Positions 35,242-45,133 of a stretch of DNA of 64,000 nucleotides are shown here, one piece after another (positions within the stretch are counted from its first letter, which is position 1; each line of letters begins with the position of its first letter). Source of the stretch: Apilactobacillus kunkeei (GTDB taxonomy: Bacteria > Bacillota > Bacilli > Lactobacillales > Lactobacillaceae). The DNA lies in the NCBI RefSeq assembly GCF_005930975.1, contig NZ_VBSE01000039.1:1-64000 (forward strand). The letters are read 5' to 3'. The notes beneath the pieces are model-generated. The model searched no databases. It was not told where the DNA came from and saw only the letters and a list, made by a program, of their open reading frames with translations. A program made the translations under genes and the position numbers.

Positions 35242-35475
35242 GATTAATACTCTCCCATTGTTCAGATACTTAATTTTATCGTTGATAAGTGATATCGAAT
35301 TGTTTTAATAATAGCACGATAAATGTCGTATTTTTTTAATTTTTTTCAAATTATTTATTGTCATAATAAATATCATCATTTATAATTGTAGATACATATT
35401 CAAGTCATCCCACTAAATGTTGTTCGTTATTTAGCTATTATTTTTTCGCAGCATTAGAAGTGGACACATATTATA

Positions 35476-35513
35476 AAAGGAAGTCATCAACCTACCGATG
35501 ACTTCCTTTTTTA
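35476..35513 (-). terminator. Terminator of the 106-aa gene
   Basis: AAAAGGAAGTCATC/GATGACTTCCTTTT with an 8-nt loop, ending right at the stop. Confidence 0.85.
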
Positions 35514-35834
35514 TTACCCAACGTGATTTTCTTTTAGAATCATTGCCACCTCTTTTTCCATTTCTGGAGTCTTGGTCCATTCTTCAAAATGATCCATACT
35601 TTCATCTGGCATTTCAAAATTTTCGTTAATGTAATTTTCGTAATTAATAACATGCTCTGAATGCGGAATGTTTAGTTGTAAAATACGAACTTCCTTAATA
35701 AAGCCTCGTTCTGCAGCTAGTTCTGCTCTCCCGTTTTGAACCATGTTACTAATTTCCATGTACTTGGTACCATCTAATCTAGTAATTTGTTCAATTAAAT
35801 CTAATGTTTCATGACTCTTCATTTCTTTAGCCAT
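35514..35834 (-). CDS. Conserved hypothetical protein
   Basis: 106 aa, soluble, acidic, probably mostly helical (starts MAKEMKSHETLDLIEQITRL). No named domain recognised. GGGGAG ribosome site 11 nt before ATG. Flanked by terminators on both sides, so transcribed alone. Confidence 0.6.
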   Translation of the reverse strand: MAKEMKSHETLDLIEQITRLDGTKYMEISNMVQNGRAELAAERGFIKEVRILQLNIPHSEHVINYENYINENFEMPDESMDHFEEWTKTPEMEKEVAMILKENHVG

Positions 35835-35855
35835 TTTAATTTAATCTCCCCTCGC

Positions 35856-35888
35856 AAAAAAATCCGTTCAAAGAAAACGGATTTTTTT
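35856..35888 (-). terminator. Terminator of the TagH-like gene
   Basis: AAAAAATCCGTT/AACGGATTTTTT with a short loop, adjacent to the stop at 35890. Confidence 0.85.
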
Positions 35889-35889
35889 A

Positions 35890-37047
35890 TTATTTAATAG
35901 TTGCTTTTACTGATGATGTCTTCTTTTCAGTAGTAGTCTTTTTATGGTGCTTCTTTGTTGTCTTCTTGTTATCTTTAGCAACACCCTTAGGTAATACTAA
36001 CTTCTTAGTTGGTTTTACGATTGATGATGGGTGTTCAACAATATGGCTTAGTGGATGACCTGAAACGTTCACTAAACAGAAGAATAAAGTTGCGATAGTT
36101 ACTAACCAAGTAAATAGAACTGATGTCTTAGGCATCTTTTCACTAATTACTGAACTGTAGAAACGCTTCTTAACTTCATTAGCAACATGCTTGTCATTAG
36201 GACGTTGAGCTTGTTCTTCTTCAGTAACTTGTCTTTGGTATGCATCAATATCAAAGTCTTTTTGAATTTGTTTTTGTTCTGCTTCAAACTTAGCCTTATC
36301 TTTCTTAGATAACTTCTTGAACCATTCAATAAATTCACGGTACTTAGTTGTTACTTCTTGAGTTTCACCAATCATTCTTAACTTACCATAGTTAATCCAA
36401 GCAACACGGTCACATAAGAATTCAATTTGTTTTAGTGAATGAGAAACGAAAATAATAGTCTTACCTTGTTCTTTAAAGTCAGCAATCTTGTCCACACACT
36501 TTTGGTAGAAAGTATCATCCCCAACAGATAATGCTTCATCAATGATCAAAATATCTGGGTTAATGTGAACAGCGATTGAGAATCCTAAACGTGACTTCAT
36601 ACCTGATGAATAACTCTTAACAGGTTGATCCACGAAATCACCAATATCAGCAAATGAAACAATGTCGTCCATTAATGCATCAATTTCTTCATTAGTTAAA
36701 CCTTGCATTAATGACTTCAATCTAATGTTTTCTCTACCGGTTAGGTTCTTTCTTAGACCCGCACTAATCGCAACGATTGAAGTGTCACCTTTTACATCAA
36801 CATAACCAGTTGTTTGAGGAATAATTCCAGAAATAATGTTAGAAATAGTTGATTTACCTGAACCGTTAACACCAATTAATCCAAGTGCTTCTCCTGGTCT
36901 AACTTCAAAAGATACTCCCATTAGTGACCAGAAATGAGGAACATCTGTCTTAATGGAGAAAAATGATTTTAATTTATCAGCTTGTGTTTTGAACAAATCG
37001 TACTCTTTGGTTACGTTTTGAACCTTAATCTTATAATCTTCAGTCAT
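35890..37047 (-). CDS. tagH: Teichoic acid export ABC transporter ATP-binding protein (TagH-like)
   Basis: 385 aa. ABC domain (about 1-245): Walker A GVNGSGKST, signature YSSGMKSRLGF, Walker B DILIIDEA and switch FVSHS. The F-W-S-L-x-G-V-S-F-E-V pattern and long C-terminal extension fit TagH/RfbE-type polysaccharide exporters. After a charged helical linker there is one membrane segment (about 315-335) and an extracellular Lys/Thr-rich tail. The partner permease tagG is not adjacent. Ends in its own terminator. Confidence 0.85.
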   Translation of the reverse strand: MTEDYKIKVQNVTKEYDLFKTQADKLKSFFSIKTDVPHFWSLMGVSFEVRPGEALGLIGVNGSGKSTISNIISGIIPQTTGYVDVKGDTSIVAISAGLRKNLTGRENIRLKSLMQGLTNEEIDALMDDIVSFADIGDFVDQPVKSYSSGMKSRLGFSIAVHINPDILIIDEALSVGDDTFYQKCVDKIADFKEQGKTIIFVSHSLKQIEFLCDRVAWINYGKLRMIGETQEVTTKYREFIEWFKKLSKKDKAKFEAEQKQIQKDFDIDAYQRQVTEEEQAQRPNDKHVANEVKKRFYSSVISEKMPKTSVLFTWLVTIATLFFCLVNVSGHPLSHIVEHPSSIVKPTKKLVLPKGVAKDNKKTTKKHHKKTTTEKKTSSVKATIK

Positions 37048-37113
37048 TTTTTAATACTTCCTATATTTTATTTCGATTTAATTATTATAAAACTAACTAC
37101 TATTTATATCAAA

Positions 37114-38664
37114 TTAATAAAAAAGTAGTGACTTGGCAGAAATCCAATAATTCTTATGATTTAAAACTATACGGTACCAAGTAGTATTATACTTAGTTCT
37201 AATTCCCTTTAAATTAACAACAACTTTGTAATCCTTTGGTACCTTTACTTGTGACCAAGCAGTCTTTTGAATGTGCTTATAATTGCCAGGAATGTGGTTG
37301 TATAGAGAAAACTTACCGTAATTATTCAAATATGCATATCCTGATGCTTTTGAATAAAGTGACGACTTTGAAGTTGTCTTCTTTTTTGTAACTTTCTTCT
37401 TAGCTATCTTCTTTTCAGCCTTAATATAAGTAACACCCATCTTGTTCACCCAAACGTCTCCTATTTTAGAAACATTGATGCGGTACCAAGTGTTTTCTTT
37501 ACCATGATAGGTGTAGGTTGCAATTTGGTTTACGTTAAATGTTTGATTCTTATAACTATTAGATGAACCTAGTGATTTAGCTAATGTTTGAGAATTGAAA
37601 ACATTGCTGTATAGTCCACGATTTGCATGACTTAGTTTAGCCTTACCATTGTATTCCTTAATATGAATTGTTGGAAAATCAATGGCCTTAGCACTTACCC
37701 AATAACTCTTAGCATTCTTACTAGTCTTGATTCGATACCAAGTAGTACTTGCACCTTTATAATTACGTACAGCTAGACAATCAACATATACATTACTTCC
37801 TGCTTTTAGGTAACCAGGCCAATTGCCAGTCACATTCTTAGTAGTCGTATCTTTAACGTGAGTGTAAAGATTGTAGTTTGCAAACTTGGATGATAATTGG
37901 AAAGTTTCTAGCGGATTACCATATGTATAAGTTGCAGTCGCTAGTTTTTTCTTTGACTTAGTAGTTGTAGGTTTAGTGTTATTTGTGCTTTGTGTACTTG
38001 TATTGGTATTAGTTGAAGCCGTATTACCATCTAAAGTAGTTAAGTTATAAGTATTAATAATATTGATTAACTTACTAGCATAACTTGGATCGGTTGCATA
38101 ACCATCCTTTTGGATGTTGGTTGCTGCTTCGAATCCATCCTTAGATTGTGACTTAAATACATTGGCATAGCGTGAGTTAACAGTTAAGAAAGTGGCATAG
38201 CCTTGAAGACTGTCCATAATACTGTTATAGCTCTTGAAATATGCATAGGTGCTATACGCTTGTCCTTTGGAATTGTATTCCAAGGTCTTTAATTTAACAC
38301 CTGTTCCATCAAATGATTTAATACCAAACAAGTTATTTGCTGATTGCGTCAAGATACTGGTCCCATAACCACTTTCTAACGCCGCTTGAGCAACCATTGT
38401 TGAAGCATATAAATTATTGCTATTTGCAATAGATTGAGCAATTGGTGAAATTGTTGAAATAAAATTGTCAGCAGTTAATTGTGACCCCAACACGTTATTA
38501 ATTGCAGAATTAGTTGTGTTTGTATTAACGGTCGATGCATTGGCAGTATTATTTACACCATTGTCTAAATCATCAGCATGAGAAACATAAAAATGTCCTG
38601 CTGAAATAACTACACTCGCACTCAGGACATATAGCAATGATTTGACGATCGGTCTTCTTCTCAT
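37114..38664 (-). CDS. Secreted GH73 N-acetylglucosaminidase with GW/SH3-like wall repeats
   Basis: 516 aa. Signal peptide about 1-30 (cleaved near SHADD), Ser/Thr/Asn-rich linker, GH73 domain about 65-210 with the catalytic Glu in QAALESGYGTS and the YATDPSYASKL end, then three or four wall-binding modules. The last contains YNHIPGN, almost the same as in the GH25 lysozyme (19974-21176). It hydrolyses peptidoglycan after GlcNAc and acts in cell separation. Confidence 0.92.
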   Translation of the reverse strand: MRRRPIVKSLLYVLSASVVISAGHFYVSHADDLDNGVNNTANASTVNTNTTNSAINNVLGSQLTADNFISTISPIAQSIANSNNLYASTMVAQAALESGYGTSILTQSANNLFGIKSFDGTGVKLKTLEYNSKGQAYSTYAYFKSYNSIMDSLQGYATFLTVNSRYANVFKSQSKDGFEAATNIQKDGYATDPSYASKLINIINTYNLTTLDGNTASTNTNTSTQSTNNTKPTTTKSKKKLATATYTYGNPLETFQLSSKFANYNLYTHVKDTTTKNVTGNWPGYLKAGSNVYVDCLAVRNYKGASTTWYRIKTSKNAKSYWVSAKAIDFPTIHIKEYNGKAKLSHANRGLYSNVFNSQTLAKSLGSSNSYKNQTFNVNQIATYTYHGKENTWYRINVSKIGDVWVNKMGVTYIKAEKKIAKKKVTKKKTTSKSSLYSKASGYAYLNNYGKFSLYNHIPGNYKHIQKTAWSQVKVPKDYKVVVNLKGIRTKYNTTWYRIVLNHKNYWISAKSLLFY

Positions 38665-38702
38665 AATTATTCTCTCTCCATTAAAAGTCTTTTTATTTAA
38701 TC

Positions 38703-38825
38703 TTATCTCTTAACGCCTCTTCGGCTAGCACTAAGACGATTTTGTTGTTCTTTAAACTTATTAAATGTCTTATCAGCCTTAGCTTGTTTATTTGAATTGT
38801 TCTTTGTTTTTTTTGTAAATTTCAT
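38703..38825 (-). CDS. Small basic protein, 40 aa, function unknown
   Basis: ATG with GGGAGTG 6 nt upstream; starts MKFTKKTKNNSNKQAKADKT and ends RLSASRRGVKR. Rich in Lys, Asn and Arg, no hydrophobic segment. The good ribosome site and coding-like composition suggest a real gene between glmS and the glucosaminidase. Confidence 0.6.
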   Translation of the reverse strand: MKFTKKTKNNSNKQAKADKTFNKFKEQQNRLSASRRGVKR

Positions 38826-38920
38826 CAAAAACACTCCCAGTTAATGATTATAACATGTTAGCGTAATTTTTTATAAAATCTTATAAGAAAAATCAGTCTC
38901 TTTTTAATTTTAATTAAATA

Positions 38921-38948
38921 AAAAAGAGTGCTAAATGCACTCTTTTAA
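38921..38948 (-). terminator. Terminator of glmS
   Basis: AAAAGAGTGC/GCACTCTTTT with a 6-nt loop right after the glmS stop. Confidence 0.85.
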
Positions 38949-38956
38949 ATATCAAA

Positions 38957-40780
38957 TTATTGAACAGTAACACTCTTAGCAAGGTTTCTTGGATGGTCAA
39001 CATCTAAGCCCTTGTTCAAACTAGTGTAGTAAGCCAATAGTTGAGCAGGAATAACACTCAATAATGGTGTTAATAGTTGATCAACGTCTGGAATAACGAT
39101 GTCATCGTTATCTTTAGCAAGTGATTCAGTAGCAATAGTAATTGCCTTAGCACCACGAGCCATGGTTTCTTCAAGGTTACTTCTAGTCAATCCTGCGGTG
39201 TTTGGTTGAGTAATGATACCAACAACTGGAGTGTTTTCCTCAATTAAAGCAATAGTTCCGTGTTTTAATTCTCCTGAAGCAAAACCTTCAGCTAAGATGT
39301 ATGAAATTTCCTTTAGTTTCAAAGATGATTCTAGTGAAACAAAGTAATCAATTCCTCTACCAATGTAGAATGCACGGTTAGCATTTACAAAGTACTTCTT
39401 AGAAAGTTCGTTAATCATTTCCTTTTCGTCAACGATTGATTGCATACCTGTGGCAACGAAACCTAATTGTTGTTTCAAGTTAAAGTCTTTAGCAGCCTTA
39501 ATTTCTGATGATTCACCTAAAGCCTTAGCTAGGATTGCTTCAACAGTAATTTGAGCTGTATAGGCCTTAGTTGATGCAACTGAGATTTCTGGACCAGCAT
39601 GTAATAGTAATGTGTAATTAGATTCACGAGAAAGTGTTGAGTTTGCGACGTTTGTAATTGTCAAACTCTTGTATCCCAATTGATTTAGGTTAACTAATAC
39701 TTCACGACTATCAGCTGTTTCACCACTTTGACTTAAGAAGATAAAGAATGGTTTCTTTGAAAGTAGTGGCATGTTGTAGGCAAATTCTGAAGAAACGTGG
39801 ACTTCGGTTGGTACCTGTGCCAACTTTTCAAATAGTTCTTTACCAACTAAACCAGCATGGTAACTAGTACCCGCAGCAATGATGTATAGACGATCTGATT
39901 CTTTAATTGAATCTAATAGATCATCTTCGATTACTGGCTCACCGTTTTCATTTAGGTATTCAGCTGAAAGCTTTCTCATTACATTTGGTTGTTCGTCAAT
40001 TTCTTTTAACATGTAGTATGGATAAGTACCCTTATCAGTGTCACTAGCGTCAATATCAACGTGGAATGGTTGTCTGTCTGTAACGACATCACCATCTTTG
40101 TTTTCGATGGTTACTGAATCTGGCTTAACAGTAACAAAGTCACCGTCATCTAATTCTAGGAAGTCATGAGTAACGTTTAACATTGCTAGAGAATCTGAAC
40201 ATACAACGTTGCAATCTTCACCAAGACCAATTAATAATGGACTCTTGTTCTTAGCAACATAAATAGTATTTGGTTCTTCTCTATCCATTAATTGGAATGC
40301 GTATGAGGCACCCTTCAATAGTGATAAGGTCTTCTTAAATGCTTCTTTAGCATTTAGATTTTCAGTTACAGCGAAGTGGTCAACTAATTGAACAACAACT
40401 TCTGTATCAGTTTGTGAAGTAAATTCAACATCACTTAAGTATTTTTCCTTTAGATCACGGTAGTTTTCAATAACCCCATTATGAACTAGGTAGAATCTCT
40501 TGTCTTGTGAGAAATGAGGATGCGCGTTTTCAACAGTTACTCCCCCATGAGTAGCCCATCTAGTATGCGCGATTCCTGCACTTCCGTTAATCTTCATATC
40601 ATTTACGGCGTCTCTTAGATTACTAATCGCACCAGTTCTCTTTACAAGGTAATCCTTATTACCTTCATCGTTTACGTATAAACCAGCAGAATCATAGCCA
40701 CGGTATTCTAGCTTTTGTAAACCATTAACTAAAATATCAACAGCATTTTTGTTCCCTGTTACACCAACAATTCCACACAT
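38957..40780 (-). CDS. glmS: Glutamine-fructose-6-phosphate aminotransferase (isomerising)
   Basis: 607 aa from ATG 40780 (AAAGGA upstream); the frame extends further but glmS must begin MCGIVGV, as Cys2 is the glutaminase nucleophile. N-terminal Ntn glutaminase domain (about 1-220, EYRGYDSAG) and two SIS isomerase domains (SQSGETADSREVL; ASTKAYTAQ; end HPRNLAKSVTVQ). It makes glucosamine-6-P, feeding GlmM. No glmS ribozyme is visible; control probably uses the operator-like sequences upstream. Confidence 0.96.
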   Translation of the reverse strand: MCGIVGVTGNKNAVDILVNGLQKLEYRGYDSAGLYVNDEGNKDYLVKRTGAISNLRDAVNDMKINGSAGIAHTRWATHGGVTVENAHPHFSQDKRFYLVHNGVIENYRDLKEKYLSDVEFTSQTDTEVVVQLVDHFAVTENLNAKEAFKKTLSLLKGASYAFQLMDREEPNTIYVAKNKSPLLIGLGEDCNVVCSDSLAMLNVTHDFLELDDGDFVTVKPDSVTIENKDGDVVTDRQPFHVDIDASDTDKGTYPYYMLKEIDEQPNVMRKLSAEYLNENGEPVIEDDLLDSIKESDRLYIIAAGTSYHAGLVGKELFEKLAQVPTEVHVSSEFAYNMPLLSKKPFFIFLSQSGETADSREVLVNLNQLGYKSLTITNVANSTLSRESNYTLLLHAGPEISVASTKAYTAQITVEAILAKALGESSEIKAAKDFNLKQQLGFVATGMQSIVDEKEMINELSKKYFVNANRAFYIGRGIDYFVSLESSLKLKEISYILAEGFASGELKHGTIALIEENTPVVGIITQPNTAGLTRSNLEETMARGAKAITIATESLAKDNDDIVIPDVDQLLTPLLSVIPAQLLAYYTSLNKGLDVDHPRNLAKSVTVQ

Positions 40781-40859
40781 ATTATATTTTCCTTTCACTC
40801 TATATTTATTAATTGTTTTAAATAAATTTATATCTTTTTTATCATTTTCGACATATTCT

Positions 40860-40888
40860 AGATTACAAGTTTTAATTATCAATGTCAA
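40860..40888 (-). promoter_or_regulatory. glmS promoter
   Basis: Minus strand TTGACA (40883-40888), 17-nt spacer, TAATCT (40860-40865). A second TTGACA lies slightly upstream. Confidence 0.65.
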
Positions 40889-41013
40889 TTGATAAATGTC
40901 AAATTGGTATAGTTTATGCAAAAAAAGTAAAAAATTGTGTCATGTTAGTATCAACAAGCGTAATTTGAACAAATATCTAAATTAAATTCTACTCATTTTA
41001 TACCATTTATAAA

Positions 41014-41029
41014 ATTGGTATGGACAAAT
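41014..41029. promoter_or_regulatory. Possible NagR/YvoA (GntR-family) operator
   Basis: ATTGGTATGGACAAAT closely resembles dre sites of the GlcNAc regulator NagR (ATTGGTATAGACAA type). A half-like copy, ATTGGTATAG, lies at 40903-40912, adjoining the glmS -35. Confidence 0.5.
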
Positions 41030-41048
41030 TAATGGTGAGAAATCGCAA

Positions 41049-41080
41049 TAAAAAAAGCAATCTAATTAGATTGCTTTTAA
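41049..41080 (-). terminator. Terminator of the cdaA-cdaR-glmM operon
   Basis: AAAAGCAATCTAA/TTAGATTGCTTTT, 7 bp after glmM. Confidence 0.85.
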
Positions 41081-41086
41081 TAATTT

Positions 41087-42439
41087 TTATTCAATTCCAA
41101 AACGTTCTTGAACAACGTCTGCAATACGTTTAGTATAGCCATCTACTAATTCTTGTGTTGGGGCTTCTGCCATCACACGTAGTAATGGTTCAGTACCACT
41201 AGGACGTACTAGAACACGGCCATCACCGTTCATTTCTTTCTCAACTTCAGCGATAACTGCCTTCACTTTATCATCTGCTTGAGCACCGTCTTTATCGCTA
41301 ACTTTAACGTTGATTAGTTGTTGTGGGTACTTAGTTACTTCGCCAGCAAGTTCTGATAACTTCTTACCAGTATCCTTCATTACGTGTAGCAATTGTAAAC
41401 TAGTTAATAAACCGTCACCCGTAGTGTTGAAGTCTAGGAAAACGATATGTCCTGATTGTTCTCCACCTAGGTTGTAACCAGATTTGTTCATTTCTTCAAC
41501 AACATATCTGTCACCAACCTTAGTTTGAACATTGTGCATACCATTTGCTTCCATTGCCTTGTACATACCTAAGTTACTCATAACAGTAGTTACCACAGTG
41601 TCTTGCTTTAGACGACCATGATCTGACATGTACTTACCACAAATATACATAATCTTGTCACCATCAACTAACTCACCGTTTTCATCAACAGCTAAACAAC
41701 GGTCACCGTCACCATCAAAAGCTAGTCCAATTTCAGCACCTTGTTCTACAACCATTTTTTGTAGTTGTTCTGGATGAGTTGAACCAACTTGGTCGTTAAT
41801 GTTGATTCCATTTGGCATAGTGGCCATGGTTTCAAATTCAATACCTAAATCAGCATATAAACGTGAAACTAAATTGCTTGTGGCACCATTCGCTGAGTCA
41901 ACGCAAATCTTCATACCTGATAAATCATCAGGAACAGTTTGTTCTAAGAAACGAATGTATTTTTGACTACCTTCTGAGTAATCATCAACACTACCTAGTC
42001 CCTTAGCAGATGGACGTGGTAAATCATCATGGTCAGCTTCTAGGATTGCTTCTATTTCTTCTTCTAATTCATCTGATAACTTGTAACCATCTGAACCAAA
42101 GAATTTTATACCATTGTATTCAGCTGGGTTGTGTGAAGCAGTAATCATAACACCGGCAGCAGCACCTTGCGTTCTAACAAGATAAGCGACACCTGGAGTT
42201 GTAACAACACCTAATTGAAGAACTTCAATTCCGACTGATAGTAAACCGGCAATTAAAGCACTTTCTAACATTTGACCAGAAATTCTGGTATCTCTTGCAA
42301 CTAATACTTGAGGTTGTCCCTCTGCTTGGCTATGCTTGGTTAAAATGTAACCACCAGCACGTCCACACTTGAAAGCTAGTTCGGGGCTCAAGTCTTTATT
42401 AGCTACCCCTCTAACTCCGTCTGTTCCAAAATACTTCAT
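41087..42439 (-). CDS. glmM: Phosphoglucosamine mutase
   Basis: 450 aa from ATG 42439 (GGAGA upstream). Begins [14 protein letters not shown]; the phosphoserine is in [16 protein letters not shown] (about 101), the Mg2+ loop is [14 protein letters not shown], and the phosphate site is [12 protein letters not shown]. It converts glucosamine-6-P to glucosamine-1-P for UDP-GlcNAc. Third gene of cdaA-cdaR-glmM, the conserved Firmicute cluster in which GlmM binds and inhibits CdaA. Confidence 0.97.
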   Translation of the reverse strand: MKYFGTDGVRGVANKDLSPELAFKCGRAGGYILTKHSQAEGQPQVLVARDTRISGQMLESALIAGLLSVGIEVLQLGVVTTPGVAYLVRTQGAAAGVMITASHNPAEYNGIKFFGSDGYKLSDELEEEIEAILEADHDDLPRPSAKGLGSVDDYSEGSQKYIRFLEQTVPDDLSGMKICVDSANGATSNLVSRLYADLGIEFETMATMPNGININDQVGSTHPEQLQKMVVEQGAEIGLAFDGDGDRCLAVDENGELVDGDKIMYICGKYMSDHGRLKQDTVVTTVMSNLGMYKAMEANGMHNVQTKVGDRYVVEEMNKSGYNLGGEQSGHIVFLDFNTTGDGLLTSLQLLHVMKDTGKKLSELAGEVTKYPQQLINVKVSDKDGAQADDKVKAVIAEVEKEMNGDGRVLVRPSGTEPLLRVMAEAPTQELVDGYTKRIADVVQERFGIE

Positions 42440-42475
42440 AATTCTATCTCCATTCATCATTCGATTATTAAAAAT

Positions 42476-43435
42476 CTATTGTGGAATAACTGTTACTTTG
42501 ATGTTTTCAGGATCAAAACCAGTAACATTATTTAGATTCTTATCTAATTCCACATTGACCACTTTCTTTGATGTAATTCCAGAAACATCAACGTAAGCGA
42601 TTACCTTTTCAATTGATTCAAGCTGCTTTTTAGTCCCAAAAACTTTTACCTTATCAGTATCTGATGTTAATTCATATTTTTGGTTACTAGAGCCATTTTC
42701 AACTTTTAATTTTAGTGAAACGTTTTTATTATTTCCACTACTTATTGGCAAATTAACAGAAGTTGTTGATGGCGTCAAGATGACGTTAACAATTCGGCCC
42801 TTTGAGTCCAATGCTTCTAAAACAGCTGAAGAGCTGACTGACTTCTTAGTATTTTGTGGAATGCTTAGCTTAGCAATAACTTGCTTAATTTTAGCAATTT
42901 CATTTGCTGCTCCAGTCACCTTTACCTTGTTTGTTCCAAGAACTGGTTTCCCAGCTGAATATCCATCAGCAATGTTAGATGATTCGTATTCAGCTTTGAC
43001 TGGAAATTCCACTGTCTTTCTAGGTTGAATATTAACGTAGATATAACTTGGATTCATGTAGTATCTCAACTCGTTATTTAAACCATCTTGATACAAACGA
43101 ACCTTATGAGTTCCAACGCCTAGTCTGGAAAGATCAGCATACACCTTAAAATTCTGTGTATTAACTGTAGTAGTAACTAAAGCTGTTGGTCCTACAATTT
43201 TAACCGATACCTTTTCAGGATAACCGGTAACAAAGTATTTGCTGTTATCGACATTTAATTGTAGTGGCACTGATATATTTGCTGACTTATTAGAAGTCAA
43301 TTGAGTGATATCTTCAGAGCTACCATAGTTACTACCTGAACCAAAAAGTTTTGATTGGTTAACATAAGCAAATAATAAGATAGCAAAAATCAATGCCAAT
43401 AATCTTAGATACCATGGGCTATTAAATTTCTTCAT
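42476..43435 (-). CDS. cdaR: CdaA regulatory protein CdaR (YbbR domains)
   Basis: 319 aa. One N-terminal membrane anchor (about 10-27) followed by YbbR-type extracellular repeats, each with a pattern like VKVTGAANEIAKIKQVIAKL and VKVFGTKKQLESIEKVIAYV. CdaR modulates the cyclase CdaA at the membrane. It overlaps the cdaA stop by one base, and glmM follows 36 bp later, so all three are co-transcribed. Confidence 0.92.
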   Translation of the reverse strand: MKKFNSPWYLRLLALIFAILLFAYVNQSKLFGSGSNYGSSEDITQLTSNKSANISVPLQLNVDNSKYFVTGYPEKVSVKIVGPTALVTTTVNTQNFKVYADLSRLGVGTHKVRLYQDGLNNELRYYMNPSYIYVNIQPRKTVEFPVKAEYESSNIADGYSAGKPVLGTNKVKVTGAANEIAKIKQVIAKLSIPQNTKKSVSSSAVLEALDSKGRIVNVILTPSTTSVNLPISSGNNKNVSLKLKVENGSSNQKYELTSDTDKVKVFGTKKQLESIEKVIAYVDVSGITSKKVVNVELDKNLNNVTGFDPENIKVTVIPQ

Positions 43436-44280
43436 TATTTTTGCCCCCCAGTTGATTGCTTAATTTTGTCAAACCAATTAAAGATGGTTGTAAATAAGTT
43501 CTTATTCATTGAATCTTGCTTAGTAATCAATTGATCACGTAAGAACTTCATATAGTCTTCCTTATTCATTCCACGCAATAATTCGTTGTTCTTGGTAATT
43601 GATACTTCCCCTGTTTCTTCAGAAATAACAATTGTTAAAGCATCAGTAACTTCGGAAATACCAACGGCTGCACGATGTCTAGTTCCTAATTCTTTTGGAA
43701 TTAGGTTACTTTGTGACAATGGTAGGTATGCAGCAGCTACAGCAACACGATTATTACTAATGATAACCGCACCGTCGTGTAATGGTGTATTTGGAATAAA
43801 TGTATTAATCAAAAGTTCACCGGTGATATCAGCATCTAACTTAATTCCTGTTTCGATGTAATCTTCTAATCCTGTATCCATTTGAATAGTCATTAAAGCC
43901 CCAATTCTACGTTTTGACATATATTGGATGGCTTTATTAAGTTCCAAAATCATCTTTTCATTTTCAACGTTTTGGTTTTGTGCGTGTTTAATAATAGAGC
44001 CTCGACCTAAATGTTCTAGACCACGTCTAATTTCAGGTTGGAAAATAATAATAATCGCGATAACTCCCCAATTAATAACTTGGTCAGTTAAATAAGATAC
44101 GGTTGTGAATCCAAAGATTACACTGATAATTTTCACAATGGCAATTACTAAAACACCACGGAATAATTGGACAGCTTTTGTGCCCTTAAGTAAGATAATT
44201 ACCTCATAGATAATAAACCAAACAACTAAGATATCTAAAAGATTACTTAATGTTAAGATGTTACTCCAATTTATCCCCAT
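43435..44280 (-). CDS. cdaA: Diadenylate cyclase CdaA
   Basis: 281 aa. Three N-terminal membrane segments (about 10-85) and a DAC domain with the catalytic motifs DGAVII (about 170) and GTRHRAAVG (about 202-210). It makes c-di-AMP from two ATP, controlling potassium and osmolyte transport and wall homeostasis. First gene of the operon; AGGAGGAATAGGT ribosome region. Confidence 0.96.
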   Translation of the reverse strand: MGINWSNILTLSNLLDILVVWFIIYEVIILLKGTKAVQLFRGVLVIAIVKIISVIFGFTTVSYLTDQVINWGVIAIIIIFQPEIRRGLEHLGRGSIIKHAQNQNVENEKMILELNKAIQYMSKRRIGALMTIQMDTGLEDYIETGIKLDADITGELLINTFIPNTPLHDGAVIISNNRVAVAAAYLPLSQSNLIPKELGTRHRAAVGISEVTDALTIVISEETGEVSITKNNELLRGMNKEDYMKFLRDQLITKQDSMNKNLFTTIFNWFDKIKQSTGGQK

Positions 44281-44439
44281 ACCTATTCCTCCATAATTTC
44301 ATTCATATCTATATTATATCACTCATTTTCGTTTATTTTTAGCATTATCATTTTTGATAGAATTTTTAAGTAATAATCATTCAATATTTACCATTTAAGG
44401 TTTAAAATGGAACTAATAATATTTTGAGAGGTCCAAATT

Positions 44440-45099
44440 ATGTTTAAAAACGCACGTTGGCAAGTACGCCTATTTTTCATTTTGTGGATAATATTTTTAT
44501 TCGTGGTGGCAAAACCACCATTTGACTTTTTAGTATTAAACACTTTCTTGGGTTACATCCCCATTGAACTCAGTTTGGAACTAACAAATAAATACATTGA
44601 AAAGTCATGGATTTTTTGGCCAATCTTTGCACTTTGGTTAATTTTTTATCCCAATGCCCCCTACCTATTGACCGATCTATTCCATTTATCACTTCTTCAA
44701 CCATATGGAACGAACGGACTATTAAGATTATCGGCTCACATGTGGATGAACTATTCATTTCTAATAATTAGTGCTTTAGGATGCTCATTACTTGGTTTCT
44801 ATGGTTTATTTCAAATCGTAAACCGTTGCTTCGCATTCTTCTCAATCCATTCTAAAGTCGCAAAAGTATTACTAATCTTTGCTTTAAACGTCGTTTCATC
44901 AATTGGAATTTATGTTGGTAGATTTCTTAGATTCCACACCGTTTACTTATTATTTTCACCTAGATTGGTGATTAAACAATTAACTGAGATGTGGACATTA
45001 AAAATGTTAGTATTCGTAGTCATCATGACAGTAGTCCAATGCTTTATCTACTGGATTTTATACTTAATCCTAAAAGATGTAAAAAATTCAAAAGAATAA
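44440..45099 (+). CDS. DUF1361-family membrane protein
   Basis: 219 aa with about six membrane segments. The pattern LNTFLGYIPIELSL, WLIFYPNAPYLLTDLFHL and GIYVGRFLRFHTVYLLFSP is that of DUF1361. Function unknown. GAGAGGT ribosome site. Terminator follows. Confidence 0.82.
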   Translation: MFKNARWQVRLFFILWIIFLFVVAKPPFDFLVLNTFLGYIPIELSLELTNKYIEKSWIFWPIFALWLIFYPNAPYLLTDLFHLSLLQPYGTNGLLRLSAHMWMNYSFLIISALGCSLLGFYGLFQIVNRCFAFFSIHSKVAKVLLIFALNVVSSIGIYVGRFLRFHTVYLLFSPRLVIKQLTEMWTLKMLVFVVIMTVVQCFIYWILYLILKDVKNSKE

Positions 45100-45100
45100 T

Positions 45101-45133
45101 AAAAAGACAGCCTTTTATCGGCTGTCTTTTTTA
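45101..45133. terminator. Bidirectional terminator
   Basis: AAAAAGACAGCC/GGCTGTCTTTTT around TTTTATC, between converging genes. Confidence 0.85.

Noticed and set aside
35242-35475. Possible gene or RNA in the 230-bp gap
   Set aside because: Only AT-rich sequence with one weak ACGA/TCGT hairpin; nothing I can support.
40781-40960. glmS ribozyme
   Set aside because: No match to its conserved core in the glmS leader.
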